Assembly (NCBI GenBank): GCA_050633505.1
Contig: JBOEGQ010000013.1
Location: forward strand, 252,540 to 316,539
Length of the DNA stretch: 64,000 nucleotides
Source of the DNA: UBA1672 sp050633505
Lineage (GTDB): Bacteria > Pseudomonadota > Alphaproteobacteria > Micavibrionales > Micavibrionaceae
Direction: 5' to 3'
Shown here: piece by piece, positions 17,341-29,800 of the stretch
How positions within the stretch are numbered: position 1 is the first letter of the stretch
Layout: each line of letters opens with the position of its first letter
The notes under the pieces: generated by a model
Databases searched by the model: none
The model's input: the letters and a program-made list of their open reading frames with translations, nothing else
What the model was told of the DNA's origin: nothing
Made by a program: the position numbers and the translations under genes

Positions 17341-17793
17341 ATGTCTTTTCCGAAGAATCCGTTTGTGCCTAAAAGTCTGGAACAGGCCATTAATCCATGG
17401 AGTTGGTGGTTTGACACCGCCTTTAATACCCATGCATCTGATAATCAAAATGGTTTGATTAATATCACAACATATAAAAGTGCAAATCCGTCTTTGGAGC
17501 ATAAAATTACGCATGAAGTCGCCGGATATGGCATGCAATTGGATGTTTTAGAAGAAACAGTTGAGATGATGATTGGTTTTTTACCCAAGTCCAAGCTAAC
17601 GGCAGAACAAAAGAAAACCATATCGCGTTTTGAAAAAATGATGTCGGAGATCAGAACACATAAGGAAGCAGCAGCGGTTGAACAGATAATATCCGGTGGG
17701 CTTGAAAGGCTTATTTCAAATCTTGAGATGTTAAAGGATAAAGATCCTGCATTATATGATCAGGTATCTGGTCGTTTAAAAGAAGTATTATAA
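17341..17793 (+). CDS. hypothetical helical protein (150 aa)
   Basis: No family recognised. A strong AGGAGG ribosome site 9 nt before the ATG supports translation. The N-terminus is Pro/Trp-rich (PKNPFVPKSLEQAINPWSWWFDTAF), and the remaining two thirds are predicted helix with Lys/Glu/Leu-rich stretches (EEKTVEMM-like and LERLISNLEMLKDKD). It has no signal peptide or membrane helix. It follows the HExxH gene by 78 bp and ends 7 bp before the convergent LamG gene, so little room is left for a terminator on either strand. Confidence 0.75.
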   Translation: MSFPKNPFVPKSLEQAINPWSWWFDTAFNTHASDNQNGLINITTYKSANPSLEHKITHEVAGYGMQLDVLEETVEMMIGFLPKSKLTAEQKKTISRFEKMMSEIRTHKEAAAVEQIISGGLERLISNLEMLKDKDPALYDQVSGRLKEVL

Positions 17794-17800
17794 GCGCGGT

Positions 17801-20800
17801 TTATCTGGTTCCAAGATACAGTGATTGAACCTCTCCATTGGAAAGTGAACGGTTATAAACCCGAACATCATCTAACAACCCGAGGAATACAGATCCGGCA
17901 CTGCTTTGCGGGCCTGATGCACCGATGAGCATATCTGTTCCCACTGTCATGCTGCCTGCGCTTAATGTTTCAAGATGCGTGCCATCAATGTAATATCGTA
18001 TGTCTGTGCCATCATATGTAACTGCAATGTGGCTCCATTGGTTTTCCATTATTGGATTTGTTGTTGTCCTGTAACTGGCTACACTCTGGATTGTAAAGTT
18101 TAGTTTCGCGGTTATGTTGGGTGATGAACCAACGGCGCTGTCTACGCTTACCGTAAATCCTGAATTCCCCGATGTTCGGTTGGATAAAATGGTGTATGCA
18201 TTGGAGAATAGGACTGTGCCTGGTCTTATCCATGCACTAACCGTTACAGGGCTGGCTGTATTATAGACAGAACCGACATTGATGAAGTCATCTACATGAT
18301 CGAAGGTAAGGGCGTTACCAACTGTTCCTGTTTGTGTTTCTTCTGCGACATCATTATTTACACCATCTACCCATGTGCCTGTGTTTGATCCCGCGGAATC
18401 TGAGATGGTTGCACCACTGGTTTCATCCAGTGTCCAGTGACCAATAAGGCCGGCTGTGGGGATTGATAAATTGTTTTGTGAGATTGCAGAGATCCATTCA
18501 TCACCTTCACAATATTGTACGACATTCAGATCAGCGTTATAGCGTAGCTCTCCCGCGAGACCTGTCGGGTTTGTACACCCGCCGCCGCCATCACCTTGTG
18601 GTCCCATGGCGATCCATTCGTTTCCATTACAATATTGCATGACGTCGTGGTCGCTGTTGAATACAATTTCGCCATTTGCACCAATCGGGCTTGTGCATGT
18701 GGAGGTATTACATATGCCACCAACTGCACCATAAAGCTCTGTCACCTCTGCTACAGATAATGCGCGATCGTAGACACGCACATCGTCAATTGTACCGTCA
18801 AAATTCCCGTTAACGCCTGTTCCAATGGTTAGGGGGTTTCCAGAAGATGTGAAGTTGCTCGTGTTACTGTCGAAGGCATTTTGGGTGCCATCTACATATA
18901 CTCTTACACCATCTGTATTCCATACTGTTACAATATGATGCCAATTTGTATCGGATGGAACAGATCCAAAGCAGATATCTACGACCCCGAACTTCGTTGC
19001 TTTGAATGAGTTTGTACCGCATGGGTGTATTCCGACACCTGATGTGTATCCACCAACTGATCCGATGCCTTTGCTGACAATATCACCGGTGCTGCTTGGT
19101 GTATTTTTTTTCATCCAGAATGCAACGCTATGTGTGTTATCTGATGTATCCAGGCTACTGTTTGTTCCTGCATCTATGAAATCATTTACCCCGTCAAAAA
19201 CAAGGGCAGTGCCCATTTGTCCTGCTGTTGTTTCTTCGGTGACATCATTATTCACGCCATCAGTCCATGTTCCTGTATTTGTGCCTGTTGTATCTGTAAT
19301 AGATGCACCACTTGTTTCATCTAATGGCCAGTGACCAACTAATCCTGAAGTTGGCGCAGAACAAGATGCAACTTGATTATACAGTTTTGATATCTCTGAT
19401 GCAGAAAGGGGGCGTTCATAAACCCGTATATCATCCAGCATACCATCCCAGAATCGTCCACCCGCCCCAGAGTTACCTATGGCAATATTACGTCCTGTAT
19501 TTCCCGCGTCTATTGGCCCTCCATCAGGATGAGTTTGTGATGAATGGAATACGCCATCAACATACATTGAAATTAAAGCGGTTGTTTCATTGTATGTGAC
19601 AGCAACATGGTGCCATTCATCTAAAGGCAAGTTGTAAGAGCTTATAAATCTGTGAGCCGCCGAATTTCCTGAAGTTCTAAGGCGTGTTGTCAGACGCTCA
19701 TTCCCACCGGAGTCATCCATGAATAATGCCCAGTCGTGACCGCTGTTAAAGGCAGTATCGTTTTTTGAGATAATACGCGGGTCGGTTACGGCATTATCCA
19801 AATATACCCATGATGCTATTGTAAGGCCTGATGTGCCACTTAATGCAAAATGGGGGATGATGATCTCATCATCTGTACCGTCAAAGGTGAGGGCAGCCCC
19901 GTTTTGACCTGTTGTTGTTTCCTCTGCGACATCGTTATTCACACCATCTGTCCATGTTCCTGTGTTTGATCCTGCGCTGTCAGCAATAGATGCACCACTT
20001 GTTTCGTCTAGTGTCCAATGTCCGACAAGGCCACTGGATAACGTTGATTTGGGGCCGATTCCTGTCCAGGAGCTGCCGTTGCAATATTGCAGGACTTTTT
20101 CATCATCATTGAAATAAAGAGCGCCTGTTACGCTATTGGGATTGCTGCACGTGTAGCTATGATAGAGGGCATCTACATCTGTTGATGTTAATGCGCGGTT
20201 ATATATTCGGACGTCATCTATTGCGCCATCCCATGCCCAAACATTGGGCAAATAGCCTAGCTCTCCGATTTTGAAGTTAAAGCTGGCGGGAGAGCCAATT
20301 CCACCACTATAGCTTACAGAGTTTTCTTCTGTACCATCGACATAAATTCTTATTTGTGCGCCATCATAGGTGCCAACAATATGTTGCCATCTGTCTGTGA
20401 CGGCAATAACGGGGGTGCTGATCGAACGGCTTGTGCCATTCCACAGTGTGAAACGATATGCCCCTGTTGAGCGTCTATCCAGCTCAAAACCGTTATATGT
20501 ACCACAACAGTCTCTGGAATTACTGAGTATGGATTTATTGTCTCCTAATGTGTCTGCTTTTACCCAGACGGATACGGTTATATTGCCTGTTATACCGTTT
20601 ATGCTTGGGTCGTTCCCTGCATCTATATTGTCGTTGCTTCCGTCAAATTGTAGAGCCGTTCCAATGGCACCGGGTGTGGTATTCGTGCCCGCATTTAGCC
20701 CGTCTTGCAACGTGCCTGTATTTGTGCCTGCGCCATCATTTGCATTTGTTCCACTTGTTTCATCCAATGTCCAATGACTGACAAGGCCTGTTGTATAGTC

Positions 20801-20884
20801 TTGTGCGTACGTGGTTTGTGGTAGGCACAGAAGGAGGGCTGCAGTTAGGGATGTTGTTATCTTCCGAAAAGAGGGGAGGCGCAT
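17801..20884 (-). CDS. exported multi-LamG domain protein
   Basis: This 1027-residue protein starts with a signal peptide (MRLPSFRKITTSLTAALLLC, cut after TTYAQ). It carries four concanavalin-A/LamG-type domains at roughly 30-240, 285-505, 515-730 and 805-1027. Each opens with GLVGHWTLDETSGA and closes with IDDVRVYNRALS. Short ~40-residue Cys modules (CTNPTGLAGELRYNADLNVVQYCEGDEW and relatives) sit between them. Such domains usually bind glycans or act as structural beta-sandwiches. The start is supported by an AAGGA site 8 nt upstream that overlaps the end of the giant fibre gene. The 11-bp gap means one transcript with that gene. Similar Cys modules occur in both products, which suggests a shared surface structure. 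Confidence 0.92.
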   Translation of the reverse strand: MRLPSFRKITTSLTAALLLCLPQTTYAQDYTTGLVSHWTLDETSGTNANDGAGTNTGTLQDGLNAGTNTTPGAIGTALQFDGSNDNIDAGNDPSINGITGNITVSVWVKADTLGDNKSILSNSRDCCGTYNGFELDRRSTGAYRFTLWNGTSRSISTPVIAVTDRWQHIVGTYDGAQIRIYVDGTEENSVSYSGGIGSPASFNFKIGELGYLPNVWAWDGAIDDVRIYNRALTSTDVDALYHSYTCSNPNSVTGALYFNDDEKVLQYCNGSSWTGIGPKSTLSSGLVGHWTLDETSGASIADSAGSNTGTWTDGVNNDVAEETTTGQNGAALTFDGTDDEIIIPHFALSGTSGLTIASWVYLDNAVTDPRIISKNDTAFNSGHDWALFMDDSGGNERLTTRLRTSGNSAAHRFISSYNLPLDEWHHVAVTYNETTALISMYVDGVFHSSQTHPDGGPIDAGNTGRNIAIGNSGAGGRFWDGMLDDIRVYERPLSASEISKLYNQVASCSAPTSGLVGHWPLDETSGASITDTTGTNTGTWTDGVNNDVTEETTAGQMGTALVFDGVNDFIDAGTNSSLDTSDNTHSVAFWMKKNTPSSTGDIVSKGIGSVGGYTSGVGIHPCGTNSFKATKFGVVDICFGSVPSDTNWHHIVTVWNTDGVRVYVDGTQNAFDSNTSNFTSSGNPLTIGTGVNGNFDGTIDDVRVYDRALSVAEVTELYGAVGGICNTSTCTSPIGANGEIVFNSDHDVMQYCNGNEWIAMGPQGDGGGGCTNPTGLAGELRYNADLNVVQYCEGDEWISAISQNNLSIPTAGLIGHWTLDETSGATISDSAGSNTGTWVDGVNNDVAEETQTGTVGNALTFDHVDDFINVGSVYNTASPVTVSAWIRPGTVLFSNAYTILSNRTSGNSGFTVSVDSAVGSSPNITAKLNFTIQSVASYRTTTNPIMENQWSHIAVTYDGTDIRYYIDGTHLETLSAGSMTVGTDMLIGASGPQSSAGSVFLGLLDDVRVYNRSLSNGEVQSLYLGTR

Positions 20885-20895
20885 TATCTATGTCC

Positions 20896-23800
20896 TTACC
20901 CGTTATATGATTTACGGCGCTGTATTACCATCATGAACAGACCACCACCAATCAAACCAAGAATCAGCATGATATAGTGTTCCATTGAGGCTTTACCGAT
21001 ATTGGAGTGCGTCACTTTATTAAGCAGCTCAACTTGTTGCGAGATTTCTGCAAGGGATTTATTTGTTTGAATTTGCGCTGTCTTCAACTCGGAGAGTTCA
21101 GATTTTAGAGCGTTGTTTTCTGTCTTCAGCTCTTTTGTGGCCTCAATCATTGGTGCGATCAAACCAACGTAATTAACAGATTTTGTTCCCATTTCATCTT
21201 TTGCAGTATGGACAAGTTCCGGGAAGATTTTCTCCAGTTCCTGTGCCATAACACCGAATTCCTTGCGGGGATTCTTATCTTCTTTCATGGTGAAGGAATA
21301 CGTGTCGATTTGCGCAATACGATCAATGAGGTTTCCTGATGCTGAAAGTTGTCTGATATTTTCTTTTAATCGCTGGTCAGAAACATCGGTGATTGTGCCT
21401 GTATATTCAATATCACCGGTTACATCAAGAGCCACATCAGGTGATGTGTTGCCGATACCAAGGTTACCATCTGAGTCTAGGCGCATGCGCTCTTGATTTG
21501 TGATATCAGTAGCATTTCGAGTATAGAAGCGCATATGTGTTGGTAAATCTTCATCGCCTACGGTTGCGCCGGTATCAACGAAGGCCATTATTGAAGCACT
21601 CGTTTCATATTGCGTACCGTCATATCCACTAAAGCGAAGGCCACCTAATTTATCATCTGCGGTAACTGCCGATGGGGTACTTTCTGTTCCACGAGAACGT
21701 AGTAGATCTGTGTCAATGCCAGAGACTGCCGTGTTGCTGTGTGAGTAGAAAGATATATCTTGGTTGTCTCCGCTAACAGTTAAAATATCTGTCGGTGAAT
21801 CTGTACCGATACCCACTGATCCGCCTGTGAAGTGGCTTGTTCCTGTTGCGTCAATTTTAACCGTATCAACTTGCGCGCCACTGTATAATGTCATTTCGGC
21901 ATGTCCTGATGAATCATCCAAAAGGAAGCGGGCTGCATTCGCTCCGTCAGTGGCTCTGATTAATACGCCGCCTGTATCAATATGCAGGCCACTTGCATTC
22001 GGACTTACTGTACCGATACCTACACCGCCGCTTGCGCCCATGATGGATACGGTATTATTATCAGTGACATCAATGCCACTTTGATCACCCATGAAAATAC
22101 CAAGAGAATTATCACCTGAGACAATCGGAGTTGTGCCAGCATCTTGTCCTAAGCCAAAGGCCATTGAGTTTGTACCTGATACATCTGAACTATCTCCGAT
22201 AGAGACAGATCTTGATCCTGAGACTGAATTCCCTAAACCAAAGGCGATTGTTGCGAAGCTCTGCGCATAGGATGAATTACCAAAGGCGAAGGATTCGTTA
22301 CCGACTGCCGCAACATGTGTACCTGCGGCAAAAGTATTGTCTCCGATTGCCTCGGCATTGCGTCCGAAGGCAACGCTTTCCGCGCCGACGTTACTATCAT
22401 CCCATTCTGTTCCCGTGACAACACCTGCACGGAAGGCACCTTTTGATGTATCAAAGAACATGCGGTTGTCCTCGTTACCTGTCCCGGTATCATCCAATTG
22501 TGTTGAGCCGACGACAATGTCACCACCCATAAGAGCCATTGTATTTGCAGAAGACAGGGTTTGTCCGCTTTGATCGCCCATAAACAAGCCGATGGAATTT
22601 GCGCCGGATACATTTGGTTGCGTTCCTGCGGAGAAACCTAATGCAACACCAAAGCTATGGTTACTGACTTGCATGTCTCCGATTGCAAAGGCATGTGCCG
22701 CAGATGCGGATGCTCCGGAACCAAAAGCGATGGCATTGTCATTTGCTGCGGATGCGCTGCCACCAACTGCAAAGGCGTTTTCGCCAGATGCGATTGTATT
22801 TGTACCAAAGGCTGCGCTGTAATTTCCGACATTGGCGTCATCCCATTCTGTTCCTGTGGCACGCCCCGCACGGAAGGCACCTTTTGATTTGTCAAAGAAC
22901 ATACGATGATCGTGGTTTGCATCACCTGTATCCGCCAGTTGAGATGAGCCAAATACAAAATCGTCTGTGGCGTAGGCGACGGTTCCGCTGATACCACGTA
23001 CAACGTTTGAGGATACCTCAAATACCGCTGATCCACCGCCGAATGTGGAATATGCAGAACAATCATTCGAGTATTCAAGTTGGTCAGATGTGTCGTCAAA
23101 TCGTAAACATCCGGCCTCATTGCCTGCGCCACCATCAAGGCGTAGCTCTCCGCTTGCGATGTGTAGGCTGCTATCTATTACGTCACTACCACCGGAAAAG
23201 TCACCAATTCCGACATTGCCTGAATCACGATCAATACCAAGGCGGGATGTGTGGCCGCCATTTGGCCCTGTGCCAATATCAAAGAAGTTATTCACGCCGT
23301 CATAGCGCAGTTCCGCACCATCCGGATCGGTGTCGTCATAATCCTCAAAAAGGCCGAGAGTCGCAACGTCACCATTGTCTCGTGATGCAATATCCAATGT
23401 CGGACTACCGCCTGTTGTGACGGCAACTTGTCCTTGTCGGAAATCAGTGACCTGTGATCCGTCGCGTTCTATACGGATGATATCATCGGGTGTTGTGCTG
23501 TTTGGATATGCTTTTAACAATAAATAATTTTCAGAACCGTCTGAGGCAGAGAAGTATTCAAATTCAAAGCCCTGGTTAACCGCGGTGTCTCCATCTTCCA
23601 ACATTTGGATTTTGGCACTTCCCTGTGATGTTGTATTATTCAGGCGCAATATTGCCGGATCGGTTGTTCCAGTTCCACCTGCATAGTCAATATGGAATGC
23701 TGTTAAAGGTGTGCCCACATTCACGCCTGCAAAGTTGTTTGCCATATCACCATAGATCAAGTCACCGATGTTTAAGTGATTTGATGATGTTAGCAACGGT

Positions 23801-26800
23801 GTTGTTGCGTTATTCCCGATTATGATATTATCGCTACCGGTGATGTCATCTCCGGCATCTTCCCCAATGAAGATGTTATTGTTACCAGTTTGCCCTGAAC
23901 CTGTACTACGACCAATGGCGATAACAGCGTCTCCACTACCGCTGTGTAGGGCACTTGATCCAATAGCAACAGAGTCTGATAATGGCGCCGATTGACCAGC
24001 TTGATCCCCTATAATAACAGAGCGATCGGTACTTATACTACCAGAGCCGGCTTGAGCGGCGTTTCCGATTACAACGTTGCGGTCACCTTCGGTTCTTAAA
24101 CCTGCCGCGGTGCCGATAAAGGTGTTCTGGGTTTCTGTCGTTGTATTAAATCCGGCGTGGCGACCAATGGCGGTGTTTTCGCTACCGGTGGTATTATTGT
24201 CTAGTGTGTTATCACCGATCGCAGTGTTTGCATTACCCGTCGTGTTTTCCTGCAATGCGGCATATCCAATTGCGGTATTTTCAACAGCAGTGGTAATATC
24301 CCGGAGCGTAGCACTACCTATTGCGGTGTTGTTTGATCCTGTTGTCAGACTGGATAATGCTTCATAACCAATTGCCGTATTATTATCTGTTGCATTGGTG
24401 CTGTTCCCTGTTGTGGCACCGGAGTCTTCTCCAATAAAGGTGTTGTTTTGTGCACCTGTGGTCAGAGCAGAGGCACTTGCGCGTCCCAAAATAAAGTTGT
24501 GATCGGTTGTGTAATCTGTATAAGCATCGGTTAAATCCGTCAATACAGATGCACCACCCACGCCACTTAGCGCGTTGAAAGTAGAGCAGTCATCGGAATA
24601 TTCAAGTTGGTCTGTTGTGTCATTAAAGCGTAGACAGCCAGCCTCATTTCCTGCACCGCCATCTAAACGGATATCACCTGATTGGATGTGTAACATGCTT
24701 TCAACCGTATCAGTGCCGTCATGGAAGTTAGAACCTATACCAACATTATTACCGCTGTTCGGAATAAGGATAAGGTCTGCTGCGTCTGCTTCTAAAAATG
24801 CGATATTTGTTGTGGGATGAAATCCAAAGGTTGCACGGTGTACGGATTGATCGCCTTCTGCTAAAATTACTTGTGAGGAGTTACCGTCTCCGCCTGAGGT
24901 ATGCAGTATTTGATTTTCCCATAGTCCTTTTGTTGCAAAAGTGTAGTGTGATCCACCGCACTGATCTGTTAAATCTTTTCTGTTGATATAGGTACAATCG
25001 CGGAAGAGGGCTGTTCCTTCTACTTGCAGCATTTCTGCGGGTGATATCGTGCCGATACCAATGTTATAGCCGCTTTCAAACACGAAATCGCCTGTTCCGT
25101 TAATGCGGCTAACGGTTAGGTCGTCTGCACCACTGGCGGCACTCGAAATGATATCCCATGTTGCCAGAACACCACCATCTAACCGAAGGGCTGCCGTTGC
25201 GGCGTCTTGAATATGTAGATCCTGTCCGGGTTGTACACCAATACCAACTCTGCCATCGGGGGAAAGGTATAGTTGGTTACTTTGACTGTTTGAACGGATC
25301 ACGAATGCAGAGTTTCCTGTGCTGTGTATACTGCTGCCTGCGGGATTGCTGAGTGTTACACTGCCGTTTACATCTAATGCCGAGGCAGGGGTGACTGTCC
25401 CAATTCCCAGATCACCACCCATTATGGACACTGCGTTGGTTTGAGTTAAGTCAACGCCACTTTGATCGCCGAGGAATATACCTAATGAGCTGTTTCCCGA
25501 GACAATCGGGTCAGTGCCTGCAGCAGTGCCAAGACCAAAGCCAAAGGCATTATCGCCGGATACCGTTACATTACGTCCGATAGATACAGAGTTAATACCA
25601 CCTGCGCTTAAACTGTCACCGAGCGCGATAGATCTATAGTTTGTTGCACTGACATTGCCTCCCATAGCGACGGATCCGTTCCCGGATGCTTGTACGGTTG
25701 ACCCGATCGCGACGCTTTGGTTGCCTATATTTGATTCGTTCCATTGTGTTCCGGGGACTGTTCCAACACGTAGAGATTGTTTGTCTGAGTGATATACAAA
25801 GCCATCACCGGATCCACCATCAAATCCGGCAGTTGTCATGGTTTCGCCAGAATTTAAAATATGAGAATTTGCGCGCGTGATATGTGTTGTGTTATCCGTC
25901 CAAAGGGATGATCCACCGCCAATCATATCTGTCCATGCGCTGTTCTCATAGGCCTCGAATTTGTTTGTGGTGGAGTTGTAACGGATTGTTCCGTTATCCG
26001 GGCTACTTGGGCGCTCTGCCGTTGTACCGTTATGAATGTTTAAACCGCCCGTACCGCCGAAAGATGCATCGCTATTTGAACCAATATATAAAACATCGCC
26101 ATCGTTGTCGTCATCTGTACTGATCATAAAGAAGGGGATAGCCGTTGATCCGTCGAGTGAGAATTCGTACTGGGCATCAGCATCTCTGTCTTTAAACCCA
26201 AAACGTCCGTTTTTATCAATGCGGAGTTTTTCTTGCGCTAATTTTCCCGCGCCAAAGTTATAGGCGACCCCAAAGACGAGCGCCATTGGCACTTGCCCGA
26301 CATCGGCATTTCCATCTGCAACCGCCCCCATATAGGCGGCATTGTTATATCCGGCGCCTGATTGATGCCCATAAAAGTCAATCAGACCGATATAATCGCC
26401 ATCACTGACTCCACTTGGAGATGCTTCTGTTCCGTTTGCGCGGTAGAAGATATGCTGTGGTGTATTGCCATAGCTATATTGTGAGAAATCGGCATCTGAT
26501 GCGTTGATTGTGAGTGTTTCATCGGGAGATACTGTACCGATACCAAATCCGCCTGTAGCACCTAAAAAGGATACAGTATCTGTATCAGACATGTTTACAC
26601 CGCTTTGATCTCCGATAAATACACCAAGTGAATTTGCACCGGACACGATAGGGGCTGTTCCTGTTGCATCGCCCAAACCAAGTGCGGCAGAGTAATCGCC
26701 TGTCGTTGTTGTTTCGTTACCCATTGCAATGGCACGTAAACCACTTGCGGTGTTGTTATAACCTGCTGCAAAGGAACCAACACCATCGGCCGTTGTTCCA

Positions 26801-29800
26801 CCACCACCCATTGCAACAGCATAAGTTCCGCCTGCCTGCGATCCATCACCCACGGCAAAACTAAAGTTTCCTGTGGCGTTAATGGATTGTCCCATACCGA
26901 CTGAATGTGAACCGCTTGCTTCTGCTGAACCTGTGGCAAAGCTTCGGCTTCCGATATTGGCTTCATCCCATCGACTGAATGAACCAACACCAAGGCGGAG
27001 TGCTTGTAAGTCGCTGTAGTAAATCATTCCTGTTGGCGTTGTACCGTCAAATCCTGCGGTTACCATAGTTTCACCAGAATTTATGATATGGCTGTTCGTG
27101 CGTGTGATATGTGTTGTGTTATCCGTCCAAAGGGATGATCCACCGCCAATCATATCTGTCCATGCGCTGTTCTCATAGGCCTCGAATTTGTTCGTCGTCG
27201 CGTTATAGCGAATCATGCCATTAACGCCTGTACTTGGGCGTTCAGCCGTTGTGCCCGATGGGGTGATTAATGCGTCTGTCGCAACGATATCGAATGAAGA
27301 TCTTGGTGTTCTTGTGCCAAATCCAAATCCGCTGTCACCATGTAGGTACATATATTTATTGACGGATGATATGCTGTATGTTCCGACTTCGATACTGCCA
27401 AGGGCGCCGCTTCCGCCCCATGAGTCAATATACCCTCGGCGTCCGCTTGCATAAAACTCAAGATCATTTGAAGATGAGTTTATATCAGTTAAGCGTGTTA
27501 CCCCATCAACATGTAATAGAGTCGCTGGGCTTACCGTTCCAATTCCGACATTTCCACGGGAAGAGCCGAGGATGATATTGCCGTCTGATGCACCGCTGCC
27601 ATTATTACCAGGAGTAAGAACAATATCGGCACCGTTAATACCTGCACGCCCTGCATCACCTGCAGTCAGGTTTATTGTACCAGGGTTTCCAGAGGTTGTG
27701 CTACCTCCGGCGGCGGTAAGATTAATATCTCCTGCATCACCATATCCTGATTGTGTTTGTATAGTGATATTCCCAGTGTTTCCGACAAGCCCTGTACCGC
27801 CTCCGCCACTGATCGTGACGCTACCGGTTAATGTGGAACCTGAATCTTGTAAAAAGATATATGATCTTGTGGTGTTTGGAGATGTATCCCCATATCCACC
27901 ACCATAAAGTCTAAGGTCACTGCTGCCGGGGGTTCGGGAATTTCCAGCCTCAATGGTAACTGATCCACCTGTCGTTCCCGCAGTGCCTGTATCTTCACCA
28001 GCATGGATCGTTATGTTTCCGCCATTACCACCGGATGCAGTGGGATCTCCTGATCTTATTGTCATGGCCCCGCCGTTACCCGTGCCGGAGCCATCACCAC
28101 TATTCAAAGAAATATCACCACCATCACCATTACCAGATGCATAGCCATTACCGCCTGTAACGCCAAGAACTCTGGATGCATTTGGTGTCCCTGATATACC
28201 ATCTTCCCCAACGACGGAGAGAGTTGCACTTGGTGTTGCATTACCAATTCCGACATTACCTCCCATAATGGCCATGGTATTTGCATTCGTTATGTCGACA
28301 CCGCTTTGATCGCCCATAAATATTCCAAGAGAGTCATCGCCGGAGACAACGGGGGCTGTCCCTGTTGCATCACCCAGACCGATTGCAAGGGCGCGTCTAC
28401 CGCTGGCGGTAGATTTTCTACCAAAAGATAGTGAGTTTTCACCTGTTGCGTAGGCCTCTGACCCCATTGCGATGGCTACGCCTGCAGTGGCTCTGGATTC
28501 CCAGCCCATCGCGATACTGTCCGTGGCTGTTGCCCATGGGTTCTTACCTGCACCGAAACTTCTGGAGCCTATATTGGCTTCGTTCCATGCGCCGTTATCT
28601 GAATTACCGGTACGTAACGCGCGTTTATCTGTATGTGTGATCACACCATCTACCGATACACCGTCAAACCCAGCGGCTGTCATTGTTGATCCGGTATTCA
28701 AGATGTGTACATCTTCACGGGTAATGTGGGTTGTATTATCTGTCCAAAGGGAAGTGCCTCCACCGATGGAAACCCATGCACTGTTTTCATATCCCTCGAA
28801 TTCGTTATTCTCACTGTTATAGCGAATCATACCGTTTACAGCTGTACTCGGGCGCTGGGCGGTTGTACCAGAAGGTAGAACAATAGAATCTGTTGCTGCA
28901 CCAATATCTAGAACACTTCGTGCAGATAGTTGTGTGGCGGGATCTTTGGGATCAATTACCAGTGTGCCACCAAAAATACCCACGGTGTTATCTGTGGCTG
29001 GGTCGACATCATTTTGTGCGCCCATCATAATAATGAACGAGTCATTGGCCAAAATATTAGGTTGCTGTCCTGTTGAAGAGTTACCAGCTTTGAAACCAAA
29101 AGATGTCGTACCGACAACGTCTAGTTCAAAACCAAATGCCATAGATCGTGTTCCATATGCAATTGTTGAACTCCCTCCGGCAACGGATTGATCGCCGTCT
29201 GCACGACTATTATACCCATATGCAAAGCTGTTTAGTCCCATATCATCATCGTCAAAACCACTTGTAATTTGGCCGACACGCATTGCTTGTTGAGTGGGAT
29301 GAATGATTGTACCGGTATGTGAGCCAAATCCCGCAGCCGTGAGAGTTGTTCCTGTATTAAGGATATGAAGGTTTTCACGGGTGATGTGGGTTGTATTATC
29401 TGTCCAAAGGGAAGTGCCTCCACCGATGGAAACCCATGCACTGTTTTCATATCCCTCGAATTCGTTATTCTCACTGTTATAGCGAATCATACCGTTTACA
29501 GCTGTGCCCGGGCGCTGGGCGGTTGTACCTGATGGAGATATAAATGCATCTGTAGCTGCACCAACATCAAGCGAGGCACGTGGTGCCATTTGTGTTGACG
29601 GTTGCGCGGGGTCAATAACCACGGATCCACCGAAAATGCCAAATGTATGTGGGGTATCCATAAGAACACTATTTTGATCGCCGAGAAATACGACAAAGGA
29701 TTCGTCCCCATTTGATCCGACATCCGGGTAGTCGTTAACAGATAATACGCCTAAGCCGAATGCGGCGGTGCGCTCACCAAAGTTCCAAATTCGATCTCCA

